Below, in pieces: positions 47,120 to 56,160 of a DNA stretch of 64,000 nt. Both the position numbers and the translations under genes were made by a program. The number at the start of each line of letters is the position of its first letter. The stretch's first letter is position 1. The stretch comes from Priestia aryabhattai B8W22 (GTDB lineage: Bacteria > Bacillota > Bacilli > Bacillales > Bacillaceae_H): assembly GCF_000956595.1 (NCBI RefSeq), contig NZ_JYOO01000002.1, positions 212,960 through 276,959 of the forward strand, given 5' to 3'. The notes beneath the pieces were generated by a model, which saw only the letters and a program-made list of their open reading frames with translations, was not told the origin of the DNA and did not search any database.

Positions 47120-49036
47120 TTATTTTCCCATATAAATTCTAACCGTTTCGCCTTCTTTAACTTTCGTTCCGGCTGCAGGAGACTGCTTGACCACTTTATC
47201 TCCTTCGCCACTCACATCTAATTTTAAATTAAGTAGCTGTTCTTGTAACTCTTTTTTTGACATTCCTACGACATTTGGTACTTTTATCATTGGTGTGTCC
47301 AGCCACGTTAACTCTTTTTCGATTTGGCCTTTACGCGGTTTAACGTCCATCACACGCAAACTGTCTTCAATCATTTTACCTACAATCGGAGCTGCTACAA
47401 CTCCACCAAACTGAATGGTGCCTTTTGGATTATCAACCGCAACATACACGACAATTTCAGGGTTATCTGCTGGTGCAACACCGATAAAAGAAACGATGTG
47501 ATTGTTTTTTAAATACTTTCCATTTTGAGCTTTCTGCGCAGTACCCGTCTTTCCACCAACGCGGTACCCTTCCACAAAAGCTCCTTTTCCGCTTCCTTGT
47601 GCTACTACACTTTCAAGCGCAAAACGCACTTGCTTAGACGTTTCCTCGGAAATAACTTTTCGCTTAGCAACCGGCTTATGACTGCTTACAACTTTTCCGG
47701 TAGTTGGATCCACCCACTCTTTTGCAATATAAGGTTCATAAAGCGTTCCACCGTTTACGGCTGCGGAAACAGCAGCTACCTGTTGAATAGGCGTAACAGC
47801 AACCCCTTGCCCAAAAGCTGTTGTAGCTTGTTCAACCGGACCTACGCGCTCAAGCGGGAACAAAATTCCTTTTGCTTCCCCTTGTAAATCAATACCTGTT
47901 TTTTGACCAAAGCCAAATTCTTTAATGTATTTGAACAACTTCTCTTTTCCTAAACGTTCCCCAAGCTCCACAAAACCAGGGTTACATGAGTTCTGTACAA
48001 CTTCTAAAAAAGACTGCTGTCCATGTCCGCCTTTTTTCCAGCAGCGAAGTCTCGCTCCTCCAACTTCCGCGGCTCCATCATCGTAAAATTGATCTTTTAG
48101 TAAATCCACTTTCTTTTCTTCAAGAGCAGCTGCCAGTGTAATAATCTTAAACGTTGATCCGGGCTCATATACGCTCCAGATTGGAAGATTGCGATTATAC
48201 ACCTCAGGCTTCACATTTTTAAAATCCGTCGGATCAAAGCCCGGACGGCTTGACATACCTAAAATTTCACCGTTTTTAGGATTCATGGCAATGGCAATCA
48301 TACCATCTGGATTATAAGCTGTCTGAGCATTATCCAACTCACGCTCCATAATCGTTTGCACACGTGAATCAATGGTCAATCTCAAATCGAGCCCGTCCAC
48401 AGGTGCTGTGTAGTCATCGGCTATATTAGGCATCTTTTTACCTTTAGCATCAGAATACAATTTAACTGAACCTTTTTGTCCTTTTAGCTCTTTATCATAA
48501 TATAATTCAAGGCCCGTTAACCCTTGATTATCTACTCCCGCAAAGCCTAATACATGCGACAAATAACTCCCAAACGGATAGTACCGCTTCGAATCCTCAG
48601 CTATATATACGCCTTTTAAATTTAAATTTCGTACTTCATTTGCTTTCGCATGTGAAATTTTTCTTCCTTCAGGACGCAAATATACGCTAGAAGAAGCTTT
48701 TGTTATTTGTTCATATACTTTTTCTTTTGATGCTCCCAGCACTTTTGCTAACTTTTCAGCCGTAACAGCTGGATTCTCAACTTGTCTTGGCATAACTAAA
48801 ACGGTCGGTGCACTTTTATTTGTAGCAAGTGCCACATCATTGCGATCTAGTATCTTTCCTCTTTCTGGTTCAAAAGGAATATTCCGACTCCATAAGTCTT
48901 TGGCTTTTTCAGTTAGCGTATCCCCAGTCAGCAACTGTACATATCCAAGCCTTGTATCAATAATCAAAAACACAATAAAACCGACAAACAAAACAATGGC
49001 TAGCCTTTTACGAACTGTGACTCCTGATACCCGCAT
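47120..49036 (-). CDS. spoVD: Penicillin-binding protein SpoVD, cortex transpeptidase
   Basis: Class B PBP that cross-links spore cortex with SpoVE. Visible are an N-terminal membrane helix (about 9-29), a dimerisation domain from about 50, and the transpeptidase with the active serine in EPGSTFKIITLAAAL (about residue 293), SCN-type VVQNSCNPG and KTGTAQKAQ. One C-terminal PASTA domain spans about 573-638. The single PASTA domain separates it from PbpB. The 638 aa are close to B. subtilis SpoVD. Confidence 0.95.
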   Translation of the reverse strand: MRVSGVTVRKRLAIVLFVGFIVFLIIDTRLGYVQLLTGDTLTEKAKDLWSRNIPFEPERGKILDRNDVALATNKSAPTVLVMPRQVENPAVTAEKLAKVLGASKEKVYEQITKASSSVYLRPEGRKISHAKANEVRNLNLKGVYIAEDSKRYYPFGSYLSHVLGFAGVDNQGLTGLELYYDKELKGQKGSVKLYSDAKGKKMPNIADDYTAPVDGLDLRLTIDSRVQTIMERELDNAQTAYNPDGMIAIAMNPKNGEILGMSSRPGFDPTDFKNVKPEVYNRNLPIWSVYEPGSTFKIITLAAALEEKKVDLLKDQFYDDGAAEVGGARLRCWKKGGHGQQSFLEVVQNSCNPGFVELGERLGKEKLFKYIKEFGFGQKTGIDLQGEAKGILFPLERVGPVEQATTAFGQGVAVTPIQQVAAVSAAVNGGTLYEPYIAKEWVDPTTGKVVSSHKPVAKRKVISEETSKQVRFALESVVAQGSGKGAFVEGYRVGGKTGTAQKAQNGKYLKNNHIVSFIGVAPADNPEIVVYVAVDNPKGTIQFGGVVAAPIVGKMIEDSLRVMDVKPRKGQIEKELTWLDTPMIKVPNVVGMSKKELQEQLLNLKLDVSGEGDKVVKQSPAAGTKVKEGETVRIYMGK

Positions 49037-49105
49037 ATATTAGAACCTCCTCTGAATCGGCTCGTTCCAATATATGCTTGTACAGGATTCACTAGAACTT
49101 ATTTT

Positions 49106-51352
49106 CTAGTCAAGTTGCTTATCGTCTTTTTTACTGTCAGATTCACTTTTTTCTGTTTCTTTTAACTTATTTAACGTGCTTGAAAATTCTTTAGGCGTTT
49201 CAAGTTCCACTTTCAGGTACGTTCCTGCTTTTAGCGGATCTCCTGCTTTAATACTTTGACTTACAACATAACCATTTTCAAGTGCGCTAGGTCGAACGTT
49301 GACAAATTCACTAAAGCGAATAACGTCACGATGTGAAAAACCTGTTAGATCAGGCATTGTGGCTTTTCCGTTTGTCTTAATGAACACGCGTTGACCAGCG
49401 ACAATGGTATCAGAAGTCGGTGATTGGCTTTCTACCGTATCTCCTTTACCTATTACAACAGGAACAAGCCCTTTTTGTTTTAAGTCTTTCACGGCACTAT
49501 TAACTGATTCATTAACGTAAGATTTAAGCGTGATTTCTGAATCCACTTTCTTTTCTTTCGTTTCTTTTCCGTCTTCATCCGTTTTTTGAGGCTCCACTCC
49601 TAAATACTGCAGGCTGTTTTTCATCACCGGATTAAATACGGCCGTAAGCGGCGCAGTACCCGTTTCTTGAGGCGTGAGAGTTGGATTTTTAACAGCTACA
49701 TAGACAAGCAGCTTTGGATCTTTAGCAGGTGCAAAGCCCATAAAGGAAATGAAATTTTTCCCGTGTCCATGCAGGTAACCTCCGTTAGGACCAGGAATTT
49801 GAGCTGTTCCCGTCTTTCCAGCGACATCGTATCCTTCAATCGCGTAAGGTTTTCCTGTTCCGTCATCAGAAGAAACAACGGTTTCTAAAATACCTAGCGT
49901 TTCGTTCGCTGCTTTTTTAGAAATAGGCTGGCCTACTACGGTAGGTTTTGTTTTCTTAATCGTTTTTTTATTTGTTTCATCGACTACTTGTTTAATCACG
50001 TAAGGCTTCATCATCTTGCCGTCATTTGCAATTGCCGTAGCCGCTTGAATTTCTTGAATAGGCGTAAAAGCAGACGCTTGTCCAAACGCAGTGGTTACGC
50101 GGTCTCTCGGGTACTTCGTCACTAACTTGCTAGAAGCTTCGTTCGGCAAGTCAATTCCCGTCTTATCCATAAAACCAAACTTGTCTAAGTATTTATACAA
50201 ACGATCGGTACCTAATTTTTCGTTGGCTAAAATGGCAACCGCTACATTTGAAGACCTTTGAATTCCTTCATTAAATGTAATAGCTCCCCAGCCGACTCCG
50301 CCGTTGTGATCGTTAATCGGAACGCTGTTTTTCGTTACTTTATAAGATCCCGACTGATAGCGGTCTTCACCGTTATAGACGCCTGCATCAATCGCGGCTG
50401 CTAGCGTAAAGATTTTCATCGTTGAACCAAGTTCATAGCTGTTTTCAACAAACGGATTACGATAAGAAGTGATATCGCGAATATTCGGGTCAAATGAAGG
50501 GCGGTTTGACATGGCCAAAATTTCACCGGTTTTCGGATTCACTACTGTTGCCATTAGCTCTTCTGGTTTATATTCTTTAGCAGCAGCTGTCATCGCATCC
50601 TCTAAAAACGTTTGAATTTTTTCATCAATCGTAAGCGTAACGCTGTCTCCGTTTTTAGGAGCTACAATTGACTCTTTTGGATCCGGAAGCTTAATTCCAT
50701 TTTTAGCAGCTTCGTATTTTACATATCCATCTTCTTCAGAAAGCTGCTTATCAAATACTTTTTCAATTCCCATTTTCCCTACGATTTTACCCGTATCATC
50801 TTTTTGTGCGTATCCTAAAATACTTGAGGCGAAGACACCGTTTGGATAGAAGCGCTTCGAATCGCGTAAAAACGTGATGCCCGGGAGATTTAGTTTCTCA
50901 ATTTTTTGCTTTAGCACGTTATCAATGTCACGTCCGCCTGGGCCAAGTTCGACTTGGAAGACGTCTTTAGACATCATTTTTTCAAGTTTAGACTCATCCA
51001 TCTTCAACAATGGGGCTAATTTTTGAGCCGTCTTTTCTGGGTCTACCACGTGTTGCGGGTGATCTTTGTCTTTTGTTTGTTTTTTATCTAAAATCGCCAC
51101 AACCGTATAAGCACCCGTGTCTTGGGCGATTGCTTCTCCATTTCGATCGTAAATCGTACCGCGCTGTCCTTCAATTTTAGACGTTCGCGTATGCTGTTTT
51201 TGTGCAATTTCGGCTAAAGCTTCTCCGTCTGCTTTGCCCGTCGTTTGGATGTAAAAGAACCTGATGGCTAATACAAAAAAGAGCAATGCAAATATTAAAA
51301 TTAATATTGCTGCTCCTGTACTAATATTGCTATTTTTTCTTGGCGTAGTCAT
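49106..51352 (-). CDS. pbpB: Division transpeptidase PbpB (PBP2b, FtsI)
   Basis: Septal class B PBP. Visible are a membrane helix (about 13-33), a dimerisation domain (GQRGTIYDRNGEAIAQDTGAY) and a transpeptidase with GSTMKIFTLAAAI (active serine about 309), QRSSNVAVA and KTGTAQIPG. Two PASTA repeats occupy about 620-735, followed by a charged tail rich in Glu, Ser and Lys. At 748 aa it is slightly longer than B. subtilis PbpB, mainly from the acidic/basic insert before the PASTA repeats (DEDGKETKEKKVD) and the tail. Confidence 0.96.
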   Translation of the reverse strand: MTTPRKNSNISTGAAILILIFALLFFVLAIRFFYIQTTGKADGEALAEIAQKQHTRTSKIEGQRGTIYDRNGEAIAQDTGAYTVVAILDKKQTKDKDHPQHVVDPEKTAQKLAPLLKMDESKLEKMMSKDVFQVELGPGGRDIDNVLKQKIEKLNLPGITFLRDSKRFYPNGVFASSILGYAQKDDTGKIVGKMGIEKVFDKQLSEEDGYVKYEAAKNGIKLPDPKESIVAPKNGDSVTLTIDEKIQTFLEDAMTAAAKEYKPEELMATVVNPKTGEILAMSNRPSFDPNIRDITSYRNPFVENSYELGSTMKIFTLAAAIDAGVYNGEDRYQSGSYKVTKNSVPINDHNGGVGWGAITFNEGIQRSSNVAVAILANEKLGTDRLYKYLDKFGFMDKTGIDLPNEASSKLVTKYPRDRVTTAFGQASAFTPIQEIQAATAIANDGKMMKPYVIKQVVDETNKKTIKKTKPTVVGQPISKKAANETLGILETVVSSDDGTGKPYAIEGYDVAGKTGTAQIPGPNGGYLHGHGKNFISFMGFAPAKDPKLLVYVAVKNPTLTPQETGTAPLTAVFNPVMKNSLQYLGVEPQKTDEDGKETKEKKVDSEITLKSYVNESVNSAVKDLKQKGLVPVVIGKGDTVESQSPTSDTIVAGQRVFIKTNGKATMPDLTGFSHRDVIRFSEFVNVRPSALENGYVVSQSIKAGDPLKAGTYLKVELETPKEFSSTLNKLKETEKSESDSKKDDKQLD

Positions 51353-51357
51353 CGCAA

Positions 51358-51717
51358 TTAATCGTTAACGACTTTTACGTTATTTTCATTCAATTTTAGT
51401 CCAAGTTCTTTTGCTTTTGTCCAAATACGATCGTATGCACTTAACTCTGTTACCTGTAATTTTAACTCATTGTTTTTTGCTTCTTGCTTGTCAATCTTTC
51501 CATCGAGTGATTGCACTTCTTCACTGATGCTATAAAGCGAAGATTGATTTGAAATGATTTGCACAGACCCAAACAGCATGAGTGCGACAAACCCAGAATA
51601 CACAATTTTTTCACCAACCGTGATTTTTCTTTTTGTCTTTCGAACAACTTGACGTACCGTCTTTTGCTGCTTCTGCTGCTGATCTTGCTCTCTTACTTTG
51701 TATGCTACATTGTTCAT
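51358..51717 (-). CDS. ftsL: Cell division protein FtsL
   Basis: Small bitopic divisome protein that pairs with DivIC. The 119 residues comprise a basic Gln-rich cytoplasmic tail (REQDQQQKQQKTVRQVVRKTKRK), one membrane helix (about 38-56) and an extracytoplasmic leucine-zipper-like coiled coil (about 60-105). The position between rsmH and pbpB is diagnostic, since FtsL sequences vary widely. Confidence 0.94.
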   Translation of the reverse strand: MNNVAYKVREQDQQQKQQKTVRQVVRKTKRKITVGEKIVYSGFVALMLFGSVQIISNQSSLYSISEEVQSLDGKIDKQEAKNNELKLQVTELSAYDRIWTKAKELGLKLNENNVKVVND

Positions 51718-51750
51718 TCTCGTCCCCTCCTCTTTGTTTAAACCCTTTTA

Positions 51751-52686
51751 TTAGACTAATTTCTCAACAATTCGAAGCTTTGCCGAACGCGCTCGCTTAT
51801 TTTCTTCTACCTCTTCTTCTGAAGGTAAAATAGGTTTTCTTGTAATGACTTTCATTTTAGGCTTAAATTCTTCTGGAATAACCGGCAGTCCATGAGGAAG
51901 CTGCGGAACCGTGCTTGCATTTTTAAACGCTACTTTACAAATCCGGTCTTCAAGTGAATGGAAGGTAATAACACTTACACGTCCACCTTTTTTGATCACA
52001 TCCATAGCCTGTTCAATTGCATCTTCAAATACTTGCAGCTCATCATTTACAGCAATTCGAATAGCCTGGAAAATCCGTTTTGCCGGATGTCCACCCGTTC
52101 GTCTAGCTGGCGCTGGAATACCATCTTTAATAAGATCAACCAGCTCTAGCGTTGTTTCAATTGGTTTAGACTCTCGATATGCCTCAATTTTGCGGGCAAT
52201 TTGTTTCGAAAACTTTTCTTCTCCGTATTGGAAAAAGATTTTCACAAGTTTTTCATAAGGCCATTCATTTACTACGTTGTACGCAGAAAACTTTGAGTTT
52301 TGATCCATGCGCATATCAAGCGGGGCCTCATGATGAAAGCTGAACCCTCGCTCTGGTGTATCCAACTGAGGAGACGAGACGCCTAGGTCAAACAATACTC
52401 CATCTACTTCTTCAATTCCATGTTTCATTAGCTGCTCTTTTAAATAGCGAAAATTACTTTTGATTAGAATAACTCTGTCTAGATACGGGGCTAATTTTTC
52501 TTTTGCATTTTCAAGAGCAACATCGTCTTGATCAAACGCAATTAATTTCCCTTTTTCTGATAGCTGTTTTACGATATATTCACTATGACCTGCTCCGCCA
52601 AGCGTGCAGTCGACATATACTCCATCCGGCTTAATATTTAAGCCTTCCGCTGCTTCTTTAAGCAAAACAGTTGTGTGATTAAACAT
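51751..52686 (-). CDS. rsmH: 16S rRNA N4-methylcytidine-1402 methyltransferase RsmH (MraW)
   Basis: Methylates C1402 of 16S rRNA. The 311-residue protein begins [39 protein letters not shown], with the SAM-binding loop GGAGHS, and has [30 protein letters not shown] and the end [26 protein letters not shown]. It is the first gene of the dcw cluster here; mraZ, normally just upstream, is absent. Confidence 0.97.
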   Translation of the reverse strand: MFNHTTVLLKEAAEGLNIKPDGVYVDCTLGGAGHSEYIVKQLSEKGKLIAFDQDDVALENAKEKLAPYLDRVILIKSNFRYLKEQLMKHGIEEVDGVLFDLGVSSPQLDTPERGFSFHHEAPLDMRMDQNSKFSAYNVVNEWPYEKLVKIFFQYGEEKFSKQIARKIEAYRESKPIETTLELVDLIKDGIPAPARRTGGHPAKRIFQAIRIAVNDELQVFEDAIEQAMDVIKKGGRVSVITFHSLEDRICKVAFKNASTVPQLPHGLPVIPEEFKPKMKVITRKPILPSEEEVEENKRARSAKLRIVEKLV

Positions 52687-52750
52687 TATGACACCTACTT
52701 CTTTCTAAACTACTTAGTTATGTATACAAAAAGCAAAAAACGGTGTTTTT

Positions 52751-52787
52751 CTTTGATATATATACACGTTTATATTATATATCAAAG
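52751..52787. repeat. Perfect 12-bp inverted repeat upstream of rsmH
   Basis: Arms CTTTGATATATA (52751-52762) and TATATATCAAAG (52776-52787) with a 13-base centre. It overlaps a possible -10 and lies about 65-100 bases before the rsmH start, so it may be an operator or a leader-RNA hairpin. Confidence 0.75.
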
Positions 52788-52991
52788 TTCAACATTATTT
52801 CAGCTATTTATATAAGAATTAAGTAGAATTTTGTCTTTTTGTCACAAATAGTGTCATTTTGTTAAAAGTAGGACATATTCGTAGAATAAAATGTAAGGAA
52901 TATAAGGTTTTTTGTGTGATTAGAAATAAATACCTTATAAGGATCCAATTGGTTGACATTCACCTTGTAAACTTGTTCTCTTTTCCAAAAT

Positions 52992-53018
52992 AAAAATCCT
53001 GCTTTTCAGCAGGATTTT
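52992..53018 (-). terminator. Terminator after bshC
   Basis: Hairpin AAAATCCTGC / GCAGGATTTT with a TTTTCA-type loop directly next to the bshC stop, flanked by A/T runs. Confidence 0.85.
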
Positions 53019-53019
53019 A

Positions 53020-54645
53020 TTAGACATAGCAGACTTTTAACTGGTGATTTAATTCGACTTCAGCACTTAGTAAATCTGACACAAATTGCATACCATAGCC
53101 ATTTAAATAATACATAATATTCCACATACGTTCTTGTGGAGCATTGTAGGGGCGAAGAGCAAGTTCAATTTGAGCATATTTTGAATGCTTCACATCGTGC
53201 TTCGTTAGCTGTTTGGATTCGACAATCTTTTGAATGGTTTCAAACTGCTTTTGAATAATCGCTCGATTTTTAAGCATGACTTCATCAAATGTTTTGTCTT
53301 CTTTTTGAATATTTTCACGAAGAGTTTTATGAATTTTTTCAAAATCTTCTTTCGCTTTTTCAAAATACATTTCGTACGGGTTGTGAACTTCTGTCTTAAG
53401 CCAGTGCTCCCTCTCTGCATCTACGCCTTCGTTCATTACGTTGGAAAGGTCTAACTGAAGTTCATCCATATACTTCTCGATATGTCTTTCTACGATTGCA
53501 TAGGATAACCTCGGAACCACGGGAGGCATTTTAAAGCTAAATAAAGAAAATGCTTTTTCAAGCTCTGCCCAATACGCTACTTCCCCGGGACCTGCAATAA
53601 ACGCAAGGGTAGGAAGTAAGTACTCCTGCATAAGGGGTCTAGTCACAACGTTATTACTAAGAAGCTCTGGCGTTTGTTTAGCAATTTGAACCAGCTCTTC
53701 TTTAGACAGCGCGAGTTCATTTAGCTTTCCAACAAACTGCTCTTGCTCTGCATCTCTTTCTAAAAGTACTCTGTTTTCGTTGTGTGAATAAAAGAGATGG
53801 GCCGTTTCTTCTCCCACTTCAATCATTCGTTTGTACTGTTTTTGAATCTCTGTTTGCTGTTCCATAACGGCTGACGATAATTTGTCATTTTGTTCAATTA
53901 ACGTCACAAAGAAAGAAGATTCAATGCTGCGCACTTCTCTAGAAGCTGCATCCATTAAAATAAGACCTGACTCTGCAAACATTGTGGTAACCAAATGAGC
54001 AAAGAAATCGACATAGGTACGTGATTTATCTAACGCCTCTAAAACAAAGCGTAACACCTGATTTGTATGCGCCGTTTCGTTAAACGTTTGAAAAACATCA
54101 CGAACCCAGCTTCTACAGGCTTCATGGTCTAGCTCAATTTGAGAAACCATTTGCTTTTTCTTTAAAGAATGCTTTAACGTTTTCTTTAAAAGCTGGTTTT
54201 TATGCTCTGTGTATACATGGTTGATCTCAGCAAAATCATGATCTTCTCCAGCAATCCAAAATACCGGAAGCACGGGCACGTTTAAAGCTTCCTCTTGTTG
54301 TTTAGCTAGCAGCACAATTGAAATCACTTTATGAATGGTGTACAAAGGACCTGTAAGCAGCCCCGCTTGCTGACCGCCAACGACTACTACGCTGTTAGGA
54401 TCTTTTAGCTTTTCAATATTTTCAATCGTCTTAGAAGATGCTCCGTAGCGCTTATTAAAATCAAGCAGATACTCAGCAAGCTGTTCTCTTGGATAAGACT
54501 GCTTTTGAACATCCGCTAAACGTTTTTCATATACGTCTTTTTCGTGTATATTATAATGAAAAAAGGAAAGTGCTTGCTTTTCACCTTTTATGTAATCGTT
54601 CGTTAGTTTGTTTCCCGCCTTTAAAGAGACGTCTGTAATCTCCAT
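53020..54645 (-). CDS. bshC: Bacillithiol synthase BshC (YllA)
   Basis: Adds cysteine to GlcN-malate in the last step of bacillithiol synthesis. The 541 residues show the Rossmann-like core with VVVGGQQAGLLTGPLYTIHKVIS (about 90-112), PVFWIAGEDHDFAEINH and FIAGPGEVAYWAELEKAFSLF, then a long coiled coil from about 420, and the end MWNIMYYLNGYGMQFVSDLL. The match to the B. subtilis YllA position and length is good. Bacillithiol is the low-molecular-weight thiol of bacilli. Confidence 0.96.
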   Translation of the reverse strand: MEITDVSLKAGNKLTNDYIKGEKQALSFFHYNIHEKDVYEKRLADVQKQSYPREQLAEYLLDFNKRYGASSKTIENIEKLKDPNSVVVVGGQQAGLLTGPLYTIHKVISIVLLAKQQEEALNVPVLPVFWIAGEDHDFAEINHVYTEHKNQLLKKTLKHSLKKKQMVSQIELDHEACRSWVRDVFQTFNETAHTNQVLRFVLEALDKSRTYVDFFAHLVTTMFAESGLILMDAASREVRSIESSFFVTLIEQNDKLSSAVMEQQTEIQKQYKRMIEVGEETAHLFYSHNENRVLLERDAEQEQFVGKLNELALSKEELVQIAKQTPELLSNNVVTRPLMQEYLLPTLAFIAGPGEVAYWAELEKAFSLFSFKMPPVVPRLSYAIVERHIEKYMDELQLDLSNVMNEGVDAEREHWLKTEVHNPYEMYFEKAKEDFEKIHKTLRENIQKEDKTFDEVMLKNRAIIQKQFETIQKIVESKQLTKHDVKHSKYAQIELALRPYNAPQERMWNIMYYLNGYGMQFVSDLLSAEVELNHQLKVCYV

Positions 54646-54735
54646 GAAAGAACTTCCTTTCTTTTCCTAATACTTATATTCTCTACATATAGCTTCATTA
54701 TCCATAATGTAACTGCTCACGTCTAGTAACATGCT

Positions 54736-55119
54736 TTACAGAGAGGAAATACGAAAAGCGATTCCACCTATATTTAATACAATATGTGCAATAAGAAACA
54801 AAACGAAATTCATCCGAAAGAACCCTTTCGCAATAAGCTTCATTTCTAAGTCATGTTTGACTTTCCAATGTACAAACATCATAATCATTGCTACAACTAA
54901 AAGGACTAACGCAATCAACCACAAAAAAGAGTGCCCGAAAATTTCCACAGCTGCATAATGCACGGACAAAATAAGAAAAACCGTAGTAATGTACGTTGCT
55001 ATGTGGACAGATTTCCTTTTATTTTTCGTCAGTTTGCGTAAAAGCATGTATAGAATAAAAAAACCGACGAGCGGCAGAGTGACAAACGTCGCAAAAACTC
55101 CAGCAATAAAACTTCCCAT
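54736..55119 (-). CDS. DUF3397 family membrane protein
   Basis: 127-residue protein with four hydrophobic helices (about 3-27, 41-60, 64-84 and 100-124) and short basic loops (RKLTKNKRKS). It matches what I know as DUF3397, often found beside panE and bshC in bacilli. I start at ATG 55119 behind AAAGGGTGA; this site is the end of panE, so the two are coupled. No function is known. Confidence 0.8.
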   Translation of the reverse strand: MGSFIAGVFATFVTLPLVGFFILYMLLRKLTKNKRKSVHIATYITTVFLILSVHYAAVEIFGHSFLWLIALVLLVVAMIMMFVHWKVKHDLEMKLIAKGFFRMNFVLFLIAHIVLNIGGIAFRISSL

Positions 55120-55120
55120 G

Positions 55121-56002
55121 TTACTCACCCTTTTCTTCTTCGATTCCTTTTATTGACCCATATAAAAAGTCAACAATAGGCGTCGACGTTCTTTTTTCAG
55201 CAGCTTGTGTTTGGATATAACCTAAGATAGCATCAATCTCGGTTTGCCGCCCCTCCTGTATATCTTTTAGCATAGAAGATTGATTTGTACTCGTGCGGGA
55301 ACAAACCCCCAGCGCATTTTCCCAATAATTAAAAGCTGAATCTAGCTTTAATACATCCGCAATCTCTTCAAACAATAGACGCATCATTTTATAAAAATAG
55401 CTGTTGTGAATCAGCTGCCCATTTTTCACGCGATACAGCGCTGTAAGAGGATTGATGAGCGCATTTACAACTAATTTCTTCACCAGCATCGCATACCAAT
55501 CTGTTTCAATCATCCAAGGAAAATTCACAATTGGTAAGATAGACTCCATTTCTCCTCTGTACGAAGCAATACGGGTTGCTCCTATTCCTGTATGATGGAC
55601 GCTATCCATATTTGTACGCATTGCCCCGTGTTCAACTGTACCCAAATAAAGAGTAAGTTGCGGGAGGTTTTTGAGAATTTCAATATGGCTCATACCGTTT
55701 TGGATAAACAAAAGGGGAGTATGTATAGTAAGGGTTTTAATAAAAGGGATCATCTCTTTTAAATGATACTGTTTTACAGTGATAATGATTAAATCTGCTT
55801 CTTTTATGTTTTTTTCCAGAGGGATAGCACTGACTTTTTTCGTGTGATGTTCCCCTTGTCTATGTAAGGTAATTCCATTTTCGTTAATACACTTTGCTTG
55901 AGCTTGTGTTTTCGTGTACAAGGTTACATCATAACAATCTGATAAATACGCGCTAAACAACAGACCTAATGATCCGCCTCCAATAATACCTATAGTTTTC
56001 AT
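55121..56002 (-). CDS. panE: 2-dehydropantoate 2-reductase (YlbQ)
   Basis: Reduces ketopantoate with NADPH in pantothenate synthesis. The 293-residue protein starts with the dinucleotide-binding MKTIGIIGGGSLGLLFSAYL and has IQNGMSHIE, the GTVEHGA block, the conserved Lys in MLVKKLVVNALINPLTALYRVKNGQL (about 180-205) and a C-terminal helical domain. It could be a paralogue with another substrate, but B. subtilis panE (ylbQ) holds the same position. Confidence 0.88.
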   Translation of the reverse strand: MKTIGIIGGGSLGLLFSAYLSDCYDVTLYTKTQAQAKCINENGITLHRQGEHHTKKVSAIPLEKNIKEADLIIITVKQYHLKEMIPFIKTLTIHTPLLFIQNGMSHIEILKNLPQLTLYLGTVEHGAMRTNMDSVHHTGIGATRIASYRGEMESILPIVNFPWMIETDWYAMLVKKLVVNALINPLTALYRVKNGQLIHNSYFYKMMRLLFEEIADVLKLDSAFNYWENALGVCSRTSTNQSSMLKDIQEGRQTEIDAILGYIQTQAAEKRTSTPIVDFLYGSIKGIEEEKGE

Positions 56003-56095
56003 CGTATTTTTTGTTCCTCTTTCTATTATTGAGTTTCATTTTAGCAAAAAAATGCTTTGAATTAAATGCATTCTTTAAATTTTACCTATTCATAT

Positions 56096-56123
56096 AGCCC
56101 GCGTGATTAAAAATCACCGGGCT
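56096..56123. repeat. Hairpin downstream of the acyl-CoA carboxylase operon
   Basis: AGCCCG.GTGATT / AATCAC.GGGCT with one mismatch, about 40 bases past the carboxylase stop. It lacks a clear T run on the minus strand, so it may be a weak terminator or a 3' mRNA stabiliser. Confidence 0.45.
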
Positions 56124-56160
56124 TATTGTAAATTATTTAGAGTGATCCCGTTTTTTTCTA

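Larger units (their letters stand above)
52687..53019. other. Region upstream of rsmH, mraZ absent
   Basis: 333 AT-rich bases between bshC and rsmH. It contains the bshC terminator and a perfect 12-base inverted repeat (52751-52787). A minus-strand -10 TATAAT lies at the right arm of the repeat (about 52779-52774) with a weak -35 CTGAAA 18 bases upstream. No mraZ (about 143 codons) and no fragment of it is visible; the gap is too short for it. Confidence 0.65.

Noticed and set aside
49037..49105. SigE-type promoter before spoVD (CATATATT)
   Set aside because: The -10-like CATATATT is there, but no -35 element lies at a suitable distance, so I did not list it.
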